Source: Corynespora cassiicola
Taxonomy: Eukaryota; Ascomycota; Dothideomycetes; Pleosporales; Corynesporascaceae
DNA length: 64,000 bases
Reading direction: 5' to 3'
NCBI GenBank assembly: GCA_022059125.1
Contig: JAEUWY010000002.1
Location: 434,001-498,000, forward strand
Below, piece after piece: positions 1-11,546 of the stretch (positions within the stretch are counted from its first letter, which is position 1; the number at the start of each line of letters is the position of its first letter). The translations under genes and the position numbers were made by a program. Under the pieces are notes generated by a model. The model saw only the letters and a list, made by a program, of their open reading frames with translations, searched no databases and had not been told where the DNA came from.

Positions 1-738
1 CCTCCTGCAGTCCATCATCGCCGGGGTCACTGAACATGACAACTCCTATCATTCCATTCGCTTCGGCATTCTTGACCTTTATGCCTCGAAACGGGCCTCC
101 ATATCGCGTGAGGGCAATCTTGCCTGTTACATTGACCCCCCGCTGCTGCAGTGCCGCGAAATCGTCTTTGTGGCCTTGCCTAGAACTTTTGTCAAAACAT
201 TGCGGCTTTATCGGAAGCTGCATGAACCTCACCCCACATAGACGTACTCTGCTTCCACTTCACCGCTCGCAGAGTAACCGTGGAAGGCTGGAAGGCTGCT
301 CGTATACCGCGTCGTTTCGTCTGCATCGAGTGCATCCTCATACATTTGTGCTACATGTCGGGTTCCGTCGGCATACTCCAAAACCAGCTCCTGCTTTTCC
401 GGATAGTTGAGATAAACTTCGTATTCGGCGATCGACGTCGGTATCCCATTCGCATTCCACTTCTTGGCGGTCTCGTCGGCGATGGTTCGATTTCGGCCCG
501 CAACGTGGTCGCCATGCGTGTAATAAGAGGACCAGGTCTCGATCTCGACGCCGTCGAAGGAATTGGAGAGGATCTCTTCTTCCTTTGTCCATGTGGGGGG
601 GAATGGCTCGGCCTGGCGTGCAGCAAGCTGGCCGGCCAGAAGAATGGCCTGATCTGCAGGCTCCAACGAGGGGAAGTCGCGCTGGCATGCCAAAGCTATG
701 TACACAAACGCCGGAAGTGACAGAGTAAGTTTTGACAT
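1..738 (-). CDS. Glutamate carboxypeptidase II-like M28 peptidase, 5' part only
   Basis: The first exon (738-233) starts with a signal peptide or signal anchor of about 18 residues (MSKLTLSLPAFVYIALA), followed by motifs typical of the PSMA/NAALADase family (SYYTHGDHVAGRNRTIADE, and LEYADGTRHVAQ later). A 53-bp intron (180-232, GTGAGG...CTAG) joins it to exon 2, which reads GKIALTRYGGPFRGIKVKNA and MFSDPGDDG. That is the protease-associated (PA) domain of M28B peptidases. The gene runs off the left edge, so the zinc peptidase and dimerisation domains are not visible. Members are secreted, vacuolar or membrane-anchored metallocarboxypeptidases. The first ATG was chosen because it directly precedes the signal sequence. 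Family call is from remembered conservation; catalytic residues lie outside the window. Confidence 0.85.
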
Positions 739-1080
739 TGTTGATCAGCGGGATTTTCAGAATTGGGGGGGTTTGACGTTCTTTTGAGGGGTACAACGCA
801 AGGGCCTAGAGCGGAGATCCAACCGGAGCTGCGTCCGATGCAGTTGTTGTTTTTATCCCTCTGTGTTTGTTTGGCTGCCAACTTTCCCTATTCATATGCT
901 ACCTGCTCCACGTGTAACCAATATCTGTTTCGAATAAATGAGTTACCGGTCTTTGTCACTTTAACGCTCATTTTCTATTGCTGTGATATCGCAAAAAGAA
1001 AGTTGCAGATCCTTAGTCGTCAAATAACATATCCTCAAGTACCTCAAAAAAAGGTTCTTAGGTTTTAATGTTGATCTTAA

Positions 1081-1103
1081 CCGCACCTATTCCATAGGTG
1101 CGG
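1081..1103. repeat. Perfect 10-bp inverted repeat with 3-base loop
   Basis: The arms CCGCACCTAT and ATAGGTGCGG are exact reverse complements separated by TCC. It lies about 340 bp upstream of the M28 peptidase start codon. It could be a hairpin or a palindromic binding site for a dimeric regulator; nothing else supports either reading. Confidence 0.6.
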
Positions 1104-2600
1104 CTTCCCCATCCGAAAATATGAAAATAACGCAGCATCTTCCTTGTTCATGATCACTGTGTTCCAAATTCATTCGTGACCTACGACACATGCTGGCGCA
1201 CACTTGGATCCAACATGATTGTTGTTCAGACAACGTTACTGCCAACTTGGCGAATATGGCCGAGTCCAGCCAGTGACAAGAGCTTCACATAATATATGAT
1301 GCTTTACGATCTAGCGTTTTTGAAGTTTCGTCCTTGTCGATATACCCTTTGAAGTAGCTGTTTCGAACTTCATGTTCTTGTCTGGGAGAGCTGTGCACTG
1401 CGCCTCTGAGTTTATTTTCCAGGTTATCCAACCTTATGTGTTTAACTGTGCTTTTTAATCCATGGGTATTCCATTTGCTTCATTGATTCCTTTATATATA
1501 TTGGATTTCGGCATCTTTCTTCAAACCATGGTACTCTGATGTGATTCGTTTGATCGCTCTTTGCAGATAGCATCCATAAATCTTTTGGATCAATGTGATA
1601 AGGTATTAGATACAAGAACATAGCATATCCTTACATGCTTTCTCTAAATAACTTATAGCCAATACGCTGGTACAAGTGTGCTTCTCTTGGGCGACTTTAA
1701 ACGATTTTATAGAAACACATTCATTAACTTTGAGATTTCGATTCGAAAGGCGCGTATGCGATCATGTCATGTCATAGTTCTTAGTCCTTTGTTTGATTTG
1801 GAGAAATGCCGATCGGAGTTCCATGCCAGTAGTTCAGCATCACCTCTGCGTGACTGGGTTTGTCTTCTCCAAGCTTCGCTAGTATATTTCATTTATTATA
1901 AGTTCTTCGATTCACATCATGCATGAGAGTGAACCTTTTAGATATCGAGACCCAAAATCTGGGTTGAACATTGGCCTTGCTCATTTATCTTGATGGTCGA
2001 CTGCTAGCACATTAGACTGAGTATGCAGTATCTTATCCTCCAATGTTTCATGAATTCATTTTTAGTCCACTTTGTAGACATAAATTGACATCATACGGAA
2101 CAATCACTCATTTAGAGACCAGTAGGAAGCTTGGTTCAAGAGCAGCGGTTCACGTATGAACTTCATGGTGTAATTTTTATTGCGATGCCGACATGCCGGA
2201 CATTGTTTAAAATGTTAAGCTCATCATCCTCATATTATGAGTTCGTCGTCGGTATTTTAAAAGATTTTTGAATTCCATTTGGCGAAACATCAATTTTTTA
2301 AGTTTTGTGAGACATTTCGCAGTTTGACTGGCTTCTTGCTCTCGCACCTTGCATTCTTTGATCATAATTTTTTGATCGTATCCTTCTCTCCAGCATGTCA
2401 TGGAAAGTAGGCATTTTTGTACCGATTTTCGATTTCCATGGAATATAAACTGTTTTGAGAGATGTGCTATGCAGTCGATGGAATAGTTTTTTTTATTTTC
2501 CAAGAAACACTTGTAGGACCCCATTGAGACACACGCGGCCATACTTGGTTTGTGACGGTTTTTTCTATTGCAGTACTTTCCCATTTTTGAAATAAAGGCC

Positions 2601-3320
2601 TATTTTTAGTATCCGCTTCCTTTGCTTTCCGAGTCGACTTTTATACGGAATCCTGCATTTCTGGTAGGTCGTGCCTTTTTAATCCCTAGAAAACCTCATA
2701 GGCAGGACAAGAGTCTAATTTCAATCCGCAAGAAGGTGGAAATTTGCTTTGGAAACAAGCCAGCACATGCGGATGCTGGCTGGCTTCTTTCAAAAAAAAA
2801 AAGTCCCATTTTCCATATAGGAGTACCCCGTGCGCCCTTTTTTTTATCCACGCCACACGCCCCACTGTTCTCCATGCATCGTCGGCTATAAAATTTTAGA
2901 GAAACCTCTCGCCTTCATCAGCTCTTTAAATATCCCTTTTTAGAAGTTCACACGCACGTTATGTGGGGCCGTATGTTTGAATCCTCCAAGAGAGCCCATC
3001 AACTCACCAAGGAGCTTTTTGGCACCGCGCCCCCAGACCCTCACACATAGTTTGTCCTTCGCTTCGTTTTAAATACCAAACCTCCTGTACATGCACACAT
3101 ATAAAGGCTTGATGCCTTATTTTACAACTCATTCCTCTTCATCCGCGCGGTCTTATCGTTTTAGACACCACCACTCCCACATGATATGGATGTTGAGAGG
3201 TTTTTAGACTCCACCCTCCATACCTCGAAAGCCCAAGTTTTACAAGACTCCGCACATAGCCGTGACAGCGTAAATCTTTTAGTACTCCCTCCACATCCCC
3301 AGTGTGTGTGAAGAAAGAAA
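2601..3320 (+). repeat. Degenerate tandem array of T-run plus C-rich units
   Basis: Runs of 4-8 T, often followed by A, recur near 2838, 2894, 2936, 3016, 3067, 3120, 3159, 3201, 3239 and 3278. Each is followed by a C/A-rich block such as GACTCCACCCTCC or GTACTCCCTCCAC. The last five are 38-42 bp apart. The units are too diverged to be a simple satellite. This is read by eye; an autocorrelation plot would be decisive. Confidence 0.4.
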
Positions 3321-3625
3321 CAAGGCCCTTGGGCGGACAGAAGGGGTCTTTATATACCCCCATTCCCTGCATGTCTTCAAATTCGCTAAACCGCCAAGGA
3401 GCATGTTATACCAGGAGATGTGGGTGCAATGGTAGTACGACAAAGATGCGGTGGATGTGGTACAAACCCACATATGCCGGTGGTGAGCATCATCATTACG
3501 CAGGGACAGTCTGTTAACATGGGAACAGGATTTCTAGGCCCAAACATGGATGGATATGAAAAGATGACGTTTTCTCATGTGAAACGTAGGTCTCATGGGA
3601 TATCTACACGCAGCCTCCTTCCCGC

Positions 3626-3866
3626 TCAAAGTTCATCCCTCTTCCTGTGGCCCTCCGCTGCGGGGACAGTTTCCTGTTGCTGCTGCTGCTGCTGTGCTTG
3701 CTCATGCCTCGCGCTTTCCACGTCCTCCTCCCACATCTTCTTCTTTGGGTTGCGCGGCCGATCGCTCTCCTGTAAGACCGTACCATCACCCCTCACCACT
3801 GGCTCATTGCCTCCTTCAGCCTGCTGGTTCTGCCCCCCCTCCCGCAACTGCGGGTGTTCATCCACA

Positions 3867-3911
<45 letters not shown>

Positions 3912-5057
3912 GCCATCTGTCCGATTTTCTGCGAATAACTATCCGGCTCGCTGGGATCCTGCCAGTATCCTCTGCCGCCTCCGCCGACACGTACGTAGGG
4001 TTTGGCGTTGGGGTCAAAGTTACGCTTCGGGATCGCGCCTTGAGCGCTAGGCTTGATGATGAGGCTAGTCGAGGTCTTCGAAGAAGCTGCTACACTGGTT
4101 GTTGCCGCGCTTGCGGATGCGCCGACCCCGAAGACGGCGAAGACGACGCGGAAGACGATCTTGAGGGGAAAGAGGACACACAACCACAGAGGGCCCCAGA
4201 TTAACCGCCGGAAGATGAGCCAGATGACTGTTGTGAGTAGGATGTAGAGGGTTGTCTCGAGATACCAGGTGTCGGACTTTTGGGTCTTGAGTAGGTTATT
4301 CACCAGTGTTTTGCTGTTCGCAAGTAATGTGTTTAGGTCTGTGTAGCTTTCTCCGAGATCCGCGAGTGCGGCTGTGGATTGCTCGAGTGTTTCTTGCGCG
4401 AATCTTGAGCGTGAAAGCTCAGCTTGCATCAACTGGTGTGTTCTACGCAGGGCCGACGTAACATCCGACGAGGCTTGTGCTACGATTTCGCCCTCGGAAG
4501 TCTTTGAATCCTGGTTTCGACGGCGGTATGTTGAGTTGGGTGTAGAAGAGCCGGACTGTAGGTTGGAGAAGAGAATCTCGCGTTCTTTTAGTTTGGCGCG
4601 CTCGGCGTTGTGTTTGGCAGTGAGCTGGGCTTTGCGATATTGTGACCTCGTACTACAAGAGAAGCATCTTAGTAAATGCAAACCAAAGCAGTATAATAAT
4701 GTCCGGCCCTTACGATTTCAAGTCTTCAGTCAATCTCGCGAGAAGAACCGCAAGTCTACTCCGTTCACTTTCGCGTGAACTGTCTCTTCTCCGCAAAGCG
4801 TTTCCGCCCGCCTGAAGAACGTCTTCGACTTCTTGCTTTAAAAGTTCGAGGTCCTCCTCGATCTGTTTCAAGCTCTCATGTATTTCCGCACTGAGCTCTA
4901 ACCGCACGTCCCCCTCTTCCGAGTTGAGCGGCAGCGATCCAGGCTGGAAGTCTAATTTCGCCAATCGCTGGATTAGCTGAAGGATAGATTTGTTGGAATC
5001 TGATAGGGCGTTTAGACGAGTGGTCAGGGTCTGGGTGGTGGTAGGGAGGGGAGGCAT
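3626..5057 (-). CDS. SEC20: SEC20 SNARE, ER-Golgi retrograde transport
   Basis: Two exons (5057-4714 and 4652-3626) are joined across a 61-bp intron (GTAAGG...TTGTAG) into about 456 residues. The N-terminal part is a coiled-coil bundle (TTRLNALSDSNKSILQLIQ; IHESLKQIEEDLELLKQEV). A SNARE-like stretch follows (TLEQSTAALADLGESYTDLN), then a hydrophobic segment near residues 248-290. The C-terminus ends KRDEL, an HDEL/KDEL-like ER retrieval signal; yeast Sec20 likewise ends HDEL and faces the ER lumen. Between the membrane segment and the terminus is a low-complexity lumenal tail with two polyglutamine tracts. Sec20 is the ER t-SNARE that receives COPI vesicles. The start was placed at MPPLPTTTQT because residues further upstream in the frame are not protein-like. 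Confidence 0.87.
3869..3910. repeat. CAG/CTG microsatellite inside SEC20 (polyglutamine)
   Basis: About 13 consecutive CTG units on the + strand are read as glutamine codons of the minus-strand SEC20 gene. A shorter run (about 7 glutamines) lies at 3674-3696. Both are in the predicted lumenal tail and are likely length-variable between strains. Confidence 0.9.
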
Positions 5058-5331
5058 GGTGGACGTCGGAGTCGGAATGGGCCAGTTGTTCGATCTCCTA
5101 TGACGGAGTTGCTGTATTGCGCCGGAGGAAAGAAGAGCCGTGACCGACGCACGGGCCGCTTTCGAAAGAAGAGCCGGAAGGAATGTAGCATCAACCTCAG
5201 CCCTGCAATTGAGATTGCGCTTCAGCCCGGTATGTTCACATCGCCAAAAGTTGCTATCGTGTGAATTTCTGACGTGAAGTAGAAGCCCCCACTCCTCCTG
5301 CCCTTGCCAATACTCTCGTTCGGTCGCCAAA
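5058..5331. promoter_or_regulatory. Divergent promoter, SEC20 / mL53
   Basis: The two start codons are 274 bp apart on opposite strands, so both promoters and 5' UTRs must share this interval. No specific factor site was identified. Confidence 0.5.
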
Positions 5332-5677
5332 ATGATCACCCGCTTCCTGACCGAGGTCCGCGTTCAGTTCAATCCCTTTTCTGTTCGCTCAAAACCCGCC
5401 CGACTTTTCCTGTCATTATTGCCGCCGAATGCACGGGGCGATGGAATGAGCATTCAGTCAAAAATGCTGCCGAGGACAAGCAAGCTTCCAGCGACCCTGG
5501 ACGTCAAGTTCAGTATGGACTTTCCACCATAAAAAATTTAGGGCCAGGGCTAATTCAATTGTAGAGGACGGCAAGGAGATGAACCTCAACTTGGATAAGA
5601 TGCGTATAGGCGAAGTCATGGAGGAGGTGGATCGACATTCGCGTCAATTGGCTAGGAAGGAGGAGCTGCTGGGCTAA
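5332..5677 (+). CDS. MRPL44: Mitochondrial large ribosomal subunit protein mL53 (MRPL44)
   Basis: Exon 1 (5332-5512) encodes MITRFLTEVRVQFNPF and then LPPNARGDGMSIQSKMLP. Exon 2 (5565-5677) encodes KDGKEMNLNLDKMRI and VDRHSRQLARKEELLG. A 52-bp intron (GTATGG...TTGTAG, branch-like CTAAT inside) joins them in frame, giving 97 residues, the usual size for the family. The pattern MIT...FNPF...ARL.L...PP matches the fungal mL53 family as I remember it. The small basic protein is part of the mitoribosome large subunit. Reading on past the intron donor without splicing stops the frame at once, which supports the intron. Confidence 0.85.
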
Positions 5678-5956
5678 TGAGTCCATGTCGACATTACGGA
5701 TACCCACAAAGACGCTTCCGGCAGCGCGACCGTCTCACTCGGATGTATATTATTGTAAATTCTCATCACACGATATCACGGCAATGTGGATTTTGGTCTG
5801 GAAGCAGGCTTTTGTGAATCTATGGAGCCTTTTGCCCGGCACGCCCAACCCGATATGCCATGGCTACAACATATGCAGACTTTCAAACTGCTGACATGAT
5901 ATGTATATTTTCAAGCAAACCCGACCATTTGTGAAGGCGTTAGGCGTCATGCATGC

Positions 5957-7068
5957 TTAGCCGGAGGGAGCTCCAGAGATGAAGAACCACTTGTCGATGC
6001 TGGGGTCAATGGGAGCAGGGGAGTGGTTCTCGCCGGAGGGGATGCTGAGGGAGCTGGGGTCAGTACGGTCGGCGGAGTGGGGAACCGTGGTGTTGGTGCT
6101 GCTTTTTGTTAGTCCATTATGTTGAGAAGGACATGGCGGTGTACACGTACAGGGAAATGCCACCCTTGGGCGTCTTGCCGGTGATGAGCCTCTCCCAGGC
6201 CTCGGCGCACTCACGGACAATGTCCATGGCGTACTTCTTGTTCTTGCACTCGCCGGAGAAGGCGAACTGGTTCTCGGGCTTGCCATCGGGGATCTTGTAG
6301 ATGCGGAACCACTCATTGGTAGCCCTCAAGAGGCCGGGGAGGTGGCGCTCGACATCCTCAATGTCGTTGAGCTTGGGAGCAAGCGGGTCGTTGACGTTGA
6401 TCACGATGATCTTCCAGTCGGTCTCACCCTCGTCGAGGAGGGCCATGATGCCGAGGACCTTGACCTGGATGACCTCGCCGGGCTTGGCAACGAGCTCACC
6501 AATCTCGCACACGTCGAGCGGGTCGTTGTCACCATTGGCCTTGGTCTCGGGGTGCTGGGTATTGGGGTCCTCCCAGGTCTGCAGAAGCAATTAGCGAGTT
6601 GCTCTCGGGGGACCGATATCGGATTGGCGTGATCGTACCTGGGGGAAGGCACCATAGTTCCAGAGGTAGCCCTTGTGGGGGAAGCAGTTCCTCACGTAGC
6701 GAAGCTTGCCCTTCTTGGTATCCTGGAGAATGGGGTTGAGGGTCTCCTCCTTGGAAATCTGTTGGGGCGAGTCAGTGAGAGTGAAATCTTCATGGCGGGG
6801 TAGGCGAGGGGCAAGGCAGGGGGTGCAGGCGAAGGCACGCGGAAGCTCGCGAGGGGCAATCGGGGGAGAGAGTCGGGGTACTAACCTCCATCTTCGCGTT
6901 GGTCCAGCGGGGAACCTCGACAATCATGTTGAGGACCGTCTGCTGCTCGTTGGCATAGAGGGGGATGTCGTGGAAGGGCGAGACGGGCACGCCATCCTTC
7001 TCGATGTAGATGCGGTGCTCGAGGGTGTTGGGGGCGGCAATCTTGCGCGCCGTGTACTGGGACGCCAT
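5957..7068 (-). CDS. IPP1: Inorganic pyrophosphatase, cytosolic family I
   Basis: Four exons (7068-6886, 6758-6639, 6578-6151, 6098-5957) separated by introns of 127, 60 and 52 bp give 290 residues, the usual fungal size. The protein hydrolyses pyrophosphate to phosphate and so drives biosynthetic reactions. The signature [11 protein letters not shown] falls at about residues 118-128 and supplies metal-binding aspartates; also visible are [25 protein letters not shown] and [15 protein letters not shown]. The C-terminal exon reads [12 protein letters not shown], the conserved fungal ending, which can only be reached by the third splice. No signal peptide or mitochondrial leader is seen. Confidence 0.95.
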
Positions 7069-7539
7069 TGTGGTGATTGTTGCTGAGGAGGTGTTGGTGG
7101 GGTGGAGGTGGCCTGCCAGCTGTTGTGTGCGGGAGTGGATTTTGTCAAGGCCGGGATTGGTGGGGCGCGCCGACGCGGGCGAGCGGTGGTGTATTGGCGG
7201 AGCCAGCGTGACGAACGTCACCGACGACTGTCTGCATGGGACAGGCGTCGGAAAGGGGCGAAGCTGTCGAGGAACAACGAGTCTTTTGGCTGGGCTGAGC
7301 CACGACAAGGAGTGACGGCCGGGCATGCAGGCTCCGATGATGGCACACCACACAGCACTAATGGCAGTTGGGATGACAGCCGCCGGCAATGTCTTTCTCT
7401 GCGGAGTAGCGTAGCCTCCCAAAACCGAGGATGTAAAGATTGTACCTTGGGCGACGCGGTCCGCGGCTTCGGGATTTGTTTTGCGCACGGACGCTCGGAA
7501 TACCTGCGTGCCTGTGCTCGCTGCTCGAGAAGCTACTCA
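7069..7539. promoter_or_regulatory. IPP1 upstream region
   Basis: This 471-bp gap lies between the pyrophosphatase start and the 3' end of the next minus-strand gene. It should hold the IPP1 promoter and the 3' UTR of that gene. Overlapping frames here have no protein-like character. Confidence 0.5.
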
Positions 7540-9641
7540 TCAATATAATCTATGGGGGCGCCAGAACCCGCCGGCCATGGCACCATCAGCCTGCACGACA
7601 CTCCCCTCGCCGCCATCAGCCCTATGTCGAACTGCTCGTCCCGTCTCTGCCAAGCCTCTCTGCCGTCCGCATGCTCCCCCTTCCGCTTGCCCGCCCCAGT
7701 GCCCATCCTCATAGCCCGCCGTGACGCCACCTTCGTGCCAGCCCCCCGTAGCAGAGTAGTCGTCCTCTAGATCGGCTTCGTCGTCAAGCCGAGGTTGCTG
7801 GCCGGCCCTGTGGCGCTGCTCCTGCCGTAAATAGATGCTTGGGCCAGACAAGTACGGCACTCTCGGTCGATATGTGCTACTTGGCTCCGCGAAGCGAACC
7901 GATGGAAGTCTGTGCACGGGACTATAGGGCTGATGATATGATCTGGATATACCGTTGCTCGGCAGCTCAGTGTAGTCTGCTGGCGTGTTATCCTCCTGCG
8001 AAACTGCCACCTGCTGCCCTAAACCAACCGCAGAGCCACACTCTTGCAGCAACATCCTCAGCTCTGCTAACGTGTACCTTTCCGTGTCTTTCATCGCCCC
8101 ACTGACATTTCTCGTGTGCTCAGCGTCGTCTTCCGTGTGTGCGTGGACCGATGCCCGGCCCGGTGAGTGCACATCTTTCGGCTCGCCGCCTTCTTCGACC
8201 GGGGGATGGCAATGTTGCTGCATGTGTTTCCTCTGTGCCGTTGCCACGGGCGGCATCAACGACGGCGATGCAACCGTCTCGGCGGTCCGACTCTTTGCGG
8301 GTGGATCGACAAGGTTGGTAGGACGCGGCGGCGAGATGCAATGCGGAAGTGAGTGCGACCGGGAGAGCCTATGATGTGCTGGAACTAGGGAAGACACTTC
8401 GAAGCGACCGCCACTGTTGTCTGTCATGTGCCTGGGTTTGGGTGGAGGGGCTGGCTGTGAGTGCAACACATCCCCGCCATCAGTGCCTTTTTTACCATAT
8501 AAGGGGTCCAGCTGACCGGCCTCGATAGTAGGCCCGGCTCTAGCACGAACCGGCGAGACACTGGGCGCCCTAACGGACTCGGACCATGAGAAGTAGCTGC
8601 CACTCTCATGGCGAGGGCCTTTGCTTCCAAAGCCCAGGTATGACTCTTTGTCGGGTAATTCGACCGTTGGAACGGCGTTATCAGTCAGTGTTGATCGTTG
8701 CCGCCTGCCCTGAGCGAGGTGTGGTGGCTTCGTCTTGCTTGAGCCCTCCTTCGCTTGGATATTCACATCCCTCTCCGCTAGTGGTGGTCGTACAGTGGTA
8801 AAATATGCAGATATCTCCTCCTCTCTGGCATGGGCGTGGTCCTTTTTACGTTTCTTCTTGGGCATCCCCGACCGGGGCACGGCATCCGGTTGGTCTCTAT
8901 GCTTTTGCAGAAATTTCATCTCTGAAAAGACTAGGTCAGGCACTATAAGAGAGGTCAGCAATCGGGGTGTTGGGTGCGGGGCGCGGCAGACGGGCAGCTT
9001 ACGGCCACGGCCCCTGACGGGCGACGATGCCCTTCCCTTGTTGAATATCCCCAACGTTTCCCGCGGCTTCAACTGGCCAGCCCGTCAGTACAACACTGGA
9101 CATGGGCGTGTATTACGGCACTCCTTACCGTGAGTCGATCTGCTGGAACATTCCTGGCGTGGAAGCTCCCGACTATGCCACTGCCCGATTTATTGGCCTT
9201 GTTACGTCCTGACGTGCGCTTCGATTTCTTTGATTCGCCCTTCTTCCGTCGGCGTACATGCAGCCCCCGCTCGTTAACATCCTTCGCCACAGGCTCGTAG
9301 CGCTCCGGACGTGTCTTGCGTCTAGGCCTGCGGGTATACGGTTGGCCCGAGGAGCAACTCTGCGAAGATGCGTATGCAGGGTGTGATGCACTGCTGCAGA
9401 TGCTGTCACTGTTGCTGGGCTCGATATCGGACTCGTGTTCGATCGAGAGGGGTCTCTTGCGGGCTGGACGTACTGGCAGGATCGAGCTGTCCGAGGTGCC
9501 AGGTTTGGGCTGGTGCCGCCTCCTCCTGGAGATGTGCTCACGCCTCTCTGGCCGGGGAAGCGGAACCAGACGCTGATAGTGCAGCGGGCTTGGAGGCTGA
9601 TCTGGCAATATGGTGTCGTCGAGCCACTTCCGAATGTCCAT
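7540..9641 (-). CDS. Conserved fungal protein of unknown function, basic, probably nuclear
   Basis: Three exons (9641-9129, 9072-9003, 8942-7540) joined by introns of 56 and 59 bp give about 661 residues. The N-terminus MDIRKWLDDTILPDQPPSP and the block spanning both splice sites (RETLGIFNKGRASSPVRGRG then LPDLVFSEMKFLQKHRD) look like the conserved core of a Pezizomycotina-only hypothetical family. Between them lie strongly basic runs (RRPRRKTRPERYEP; RRRKKGESKKSKRTSGRNK) that could act as nuclear localisation signals. The rest is serine/proline-rich and probably disordered, ending GGFWRPHRLY. No catalytic motif was seen and no function can be assigned. The last 80 residues are glycine-rich and may hide an unrecognised intron. 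Confidence 0.7.
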
Positions 9642-10572
9642 GTCATAAGGGAAGGGCTATGGACCCCGTCAATGCAGGCAGGCCGCGCGAGCCGTCCCGT
9701 TGTCGGGACGCGAAGGCAGCAGGCTCTCGACCGACCGTCTGAGTTTGGAGGAGGTTAGTGGGCGTGGTACAGCATTGGATAGGCAGTGAGGGTCGGGAGA
9801 CTGGCCACAGAGGCGTCTCGATCTGAGGAGACATATTGGCTCAGCGCAACGGGGGAAAGAGCAATTTGGGAGTAGGTCCGGCGCGCAGAAGGTGATATCA
9901 CAATGCCTTATGGAGCCGTGGTGGAGGGCAGGAGCCTGCTCAGATGGGAAGCCGCGGTGTTGCTGTCCCGCAACCTGGGGCAGTGGCGCGTCGACCCAAG
10001 GAAAGCGCTGCTGGGGGAAGCTGCCCGTGTTGGACAGTTGGTCCGGGGGAGGGGGTGGGCATGGGCGAGGTGCCGGGAAATGATATCTGTCGTCTCAACT
10101 AGAGCGAGGCGGTTTGATGCCCAGCGGGCGACGAGAGTCGTGCTGGCGCTGTTCTCACTGCTGCTGCTCTCATTGCAGTAGCTCGTCGTGATGCTCTTTT
10201 CTGCAGTGCCCACTTCCTGGCAAGGACTGCACGGCCAACAGACGGGGCAGGCACCCTTTTGCACGGCGGCAGTCATGGCCGCCCTGGCTTCTGGCGGCGC
10301 TGCTCGACGGCGGTGACCTTGAGGTGCGTGAGGCTGGTCTGGGCCACGCTGATTGGCCGGGGCCCAGCAGTGGTCGCGGCCGGGGCCTGAGGCAGCCGCG
10401 CTGCATATGCCAACGCGATTCCAAGGTTGCAAATGATTCAAATCTTGCGAGATCAAGGGGAGCGGCGCAATGCCACGGGCGGCGCAGAGGCAGCCAGCGG
10501 GACGGAGGCACGGAGGGACGGAGGGACGGAGAGGCGGGATGCTCAGCAGCTCTTTCTCCTCGTCCTCGCCCT

Positions 10573-10576
<4 letters not shown>

Positions 10577-10609
<33 letters not shown>

Positions 10610-10630
10610 CTGCTGCCACTGCTGCCACGG
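10577..10630. repeat. Non-coding CTG microsatellite with imperfect CCACTG tail
   Basis: About 10 uninterrupted CTG units are followed by three CCACTGCTG-like units. Unlike the SEC20 repeat it is not in any supported gene. Confidence 0.85.
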
Positions 10631-11470
10631 CTGCTCGACCCCAGACTAGGCGGCCTAGCGCTGCCAGTGCCCGCGGGCTGCCAGGACTGCCAGTGCCGCC
10701 AGTGCTGCCATGTGAGGACGAGGGGCTCAGCGAGATAAAAAAGCACGAGCCATGCAGATGGGCTGCCGGACCCAGCGCGGTGCCAGCGAGCTCCACAGCG
10801 CGCGCTGCGATAATCGCCCTGATAAGCTTCTTTAAACCCTCGCTCCCACGGCGGCGAACCCCAGGCCTCGCATGCCTCCCAAGCCTCGCATGCCCCTCCA
10901 CCCCCATCCAATGCCTGGCCAACGTTGGCCCTCTCGCCCATTCCCTCTCGGCCGCCTGGCCTCGCAGCGCGCGCGCCGACGCGCCACTGGCTCCAGTGGG
11001 CTGCCGTCGCCAGTGCTCAGCGGGCGGAAATTTGTCACTCGCCCAATCAGGGCGGCGGGCGCATGGTGGGCACGCTGCGAGAACTCAGCGCAGCGAACCT
11101 ATCATCCCGCCGACCTGTCTGCTTTTGCATAAGGCACGGATAGCCCAGACAGTGGCACCTCCCGCTGCGTCTAGTCCAGGCCTAACGGGCACGCCTAGTC
11201 TAGTTTCGCATTGCATGGCTGGCACGGGATTGCTGAACCAGACCAGCACGCCAATGTGCGTCGTCGACCAGCATCTGCCCATTGTCCATCATCAGCCGGC
11301 CCCAGCGCGGAATTTCTCTACAAGAAGCCCTGTCCTGCCAGCGCCTGCCAGTGCCTGCCCTTGCCGCACTGAGAGTCCCCCATTATCCTGCATATAATAC
11401 TCACCGTCATCGGAACGCGCAATCCAGAACTGAGCCTTCCTAGCCGTCCTGGTCCCGCCCGCCCGCCTAC

Positions 11471-11546
11471 TGCCTGCCTGCCTGCCTGCCTGCCTGCCCT
11501 ACCAGCCTACCAGCCTGCCAGCCAGCCAGCCAGCCAGCCAGCCTGC
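11471..11546. repeat. Paired tetranucleotide microsatellites (TGCC)n and (AGCC)n
   Basis: About seven TGCC units (11471-11499), an interruption with CCTACCAG units, then about six AGCC units (11519-11546). It lies in the presumed promoter of the RRM gene. Confidence 0.85.

Larger units (their letters stand above)
739..3625. other. Long gene-free interval, AT-rich in its middle
   Basis: No reading frame here shows protein-like composition or a recognisable motif, and no tRNA was found by eye. It contains a perfect 10-bp inverted repeat at 1081-1103 and, from about 2600 to 3320, a series of T-runs followed by C-rich blocks at roughly 40-bp spacing (both listed separately). It serves at least as the promoter side of the M28 peptidase and the 3' side of SEC20. 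Confidence 0.6.

Noticed and set aside
10324..11397. 357-residue open frame on the + strand
   Set aside because: Composition is Ala/Pro/Arg low complexity over microsatellites, with no conserved block or plausible start context; GC-rich DNA makes such frames by chance.
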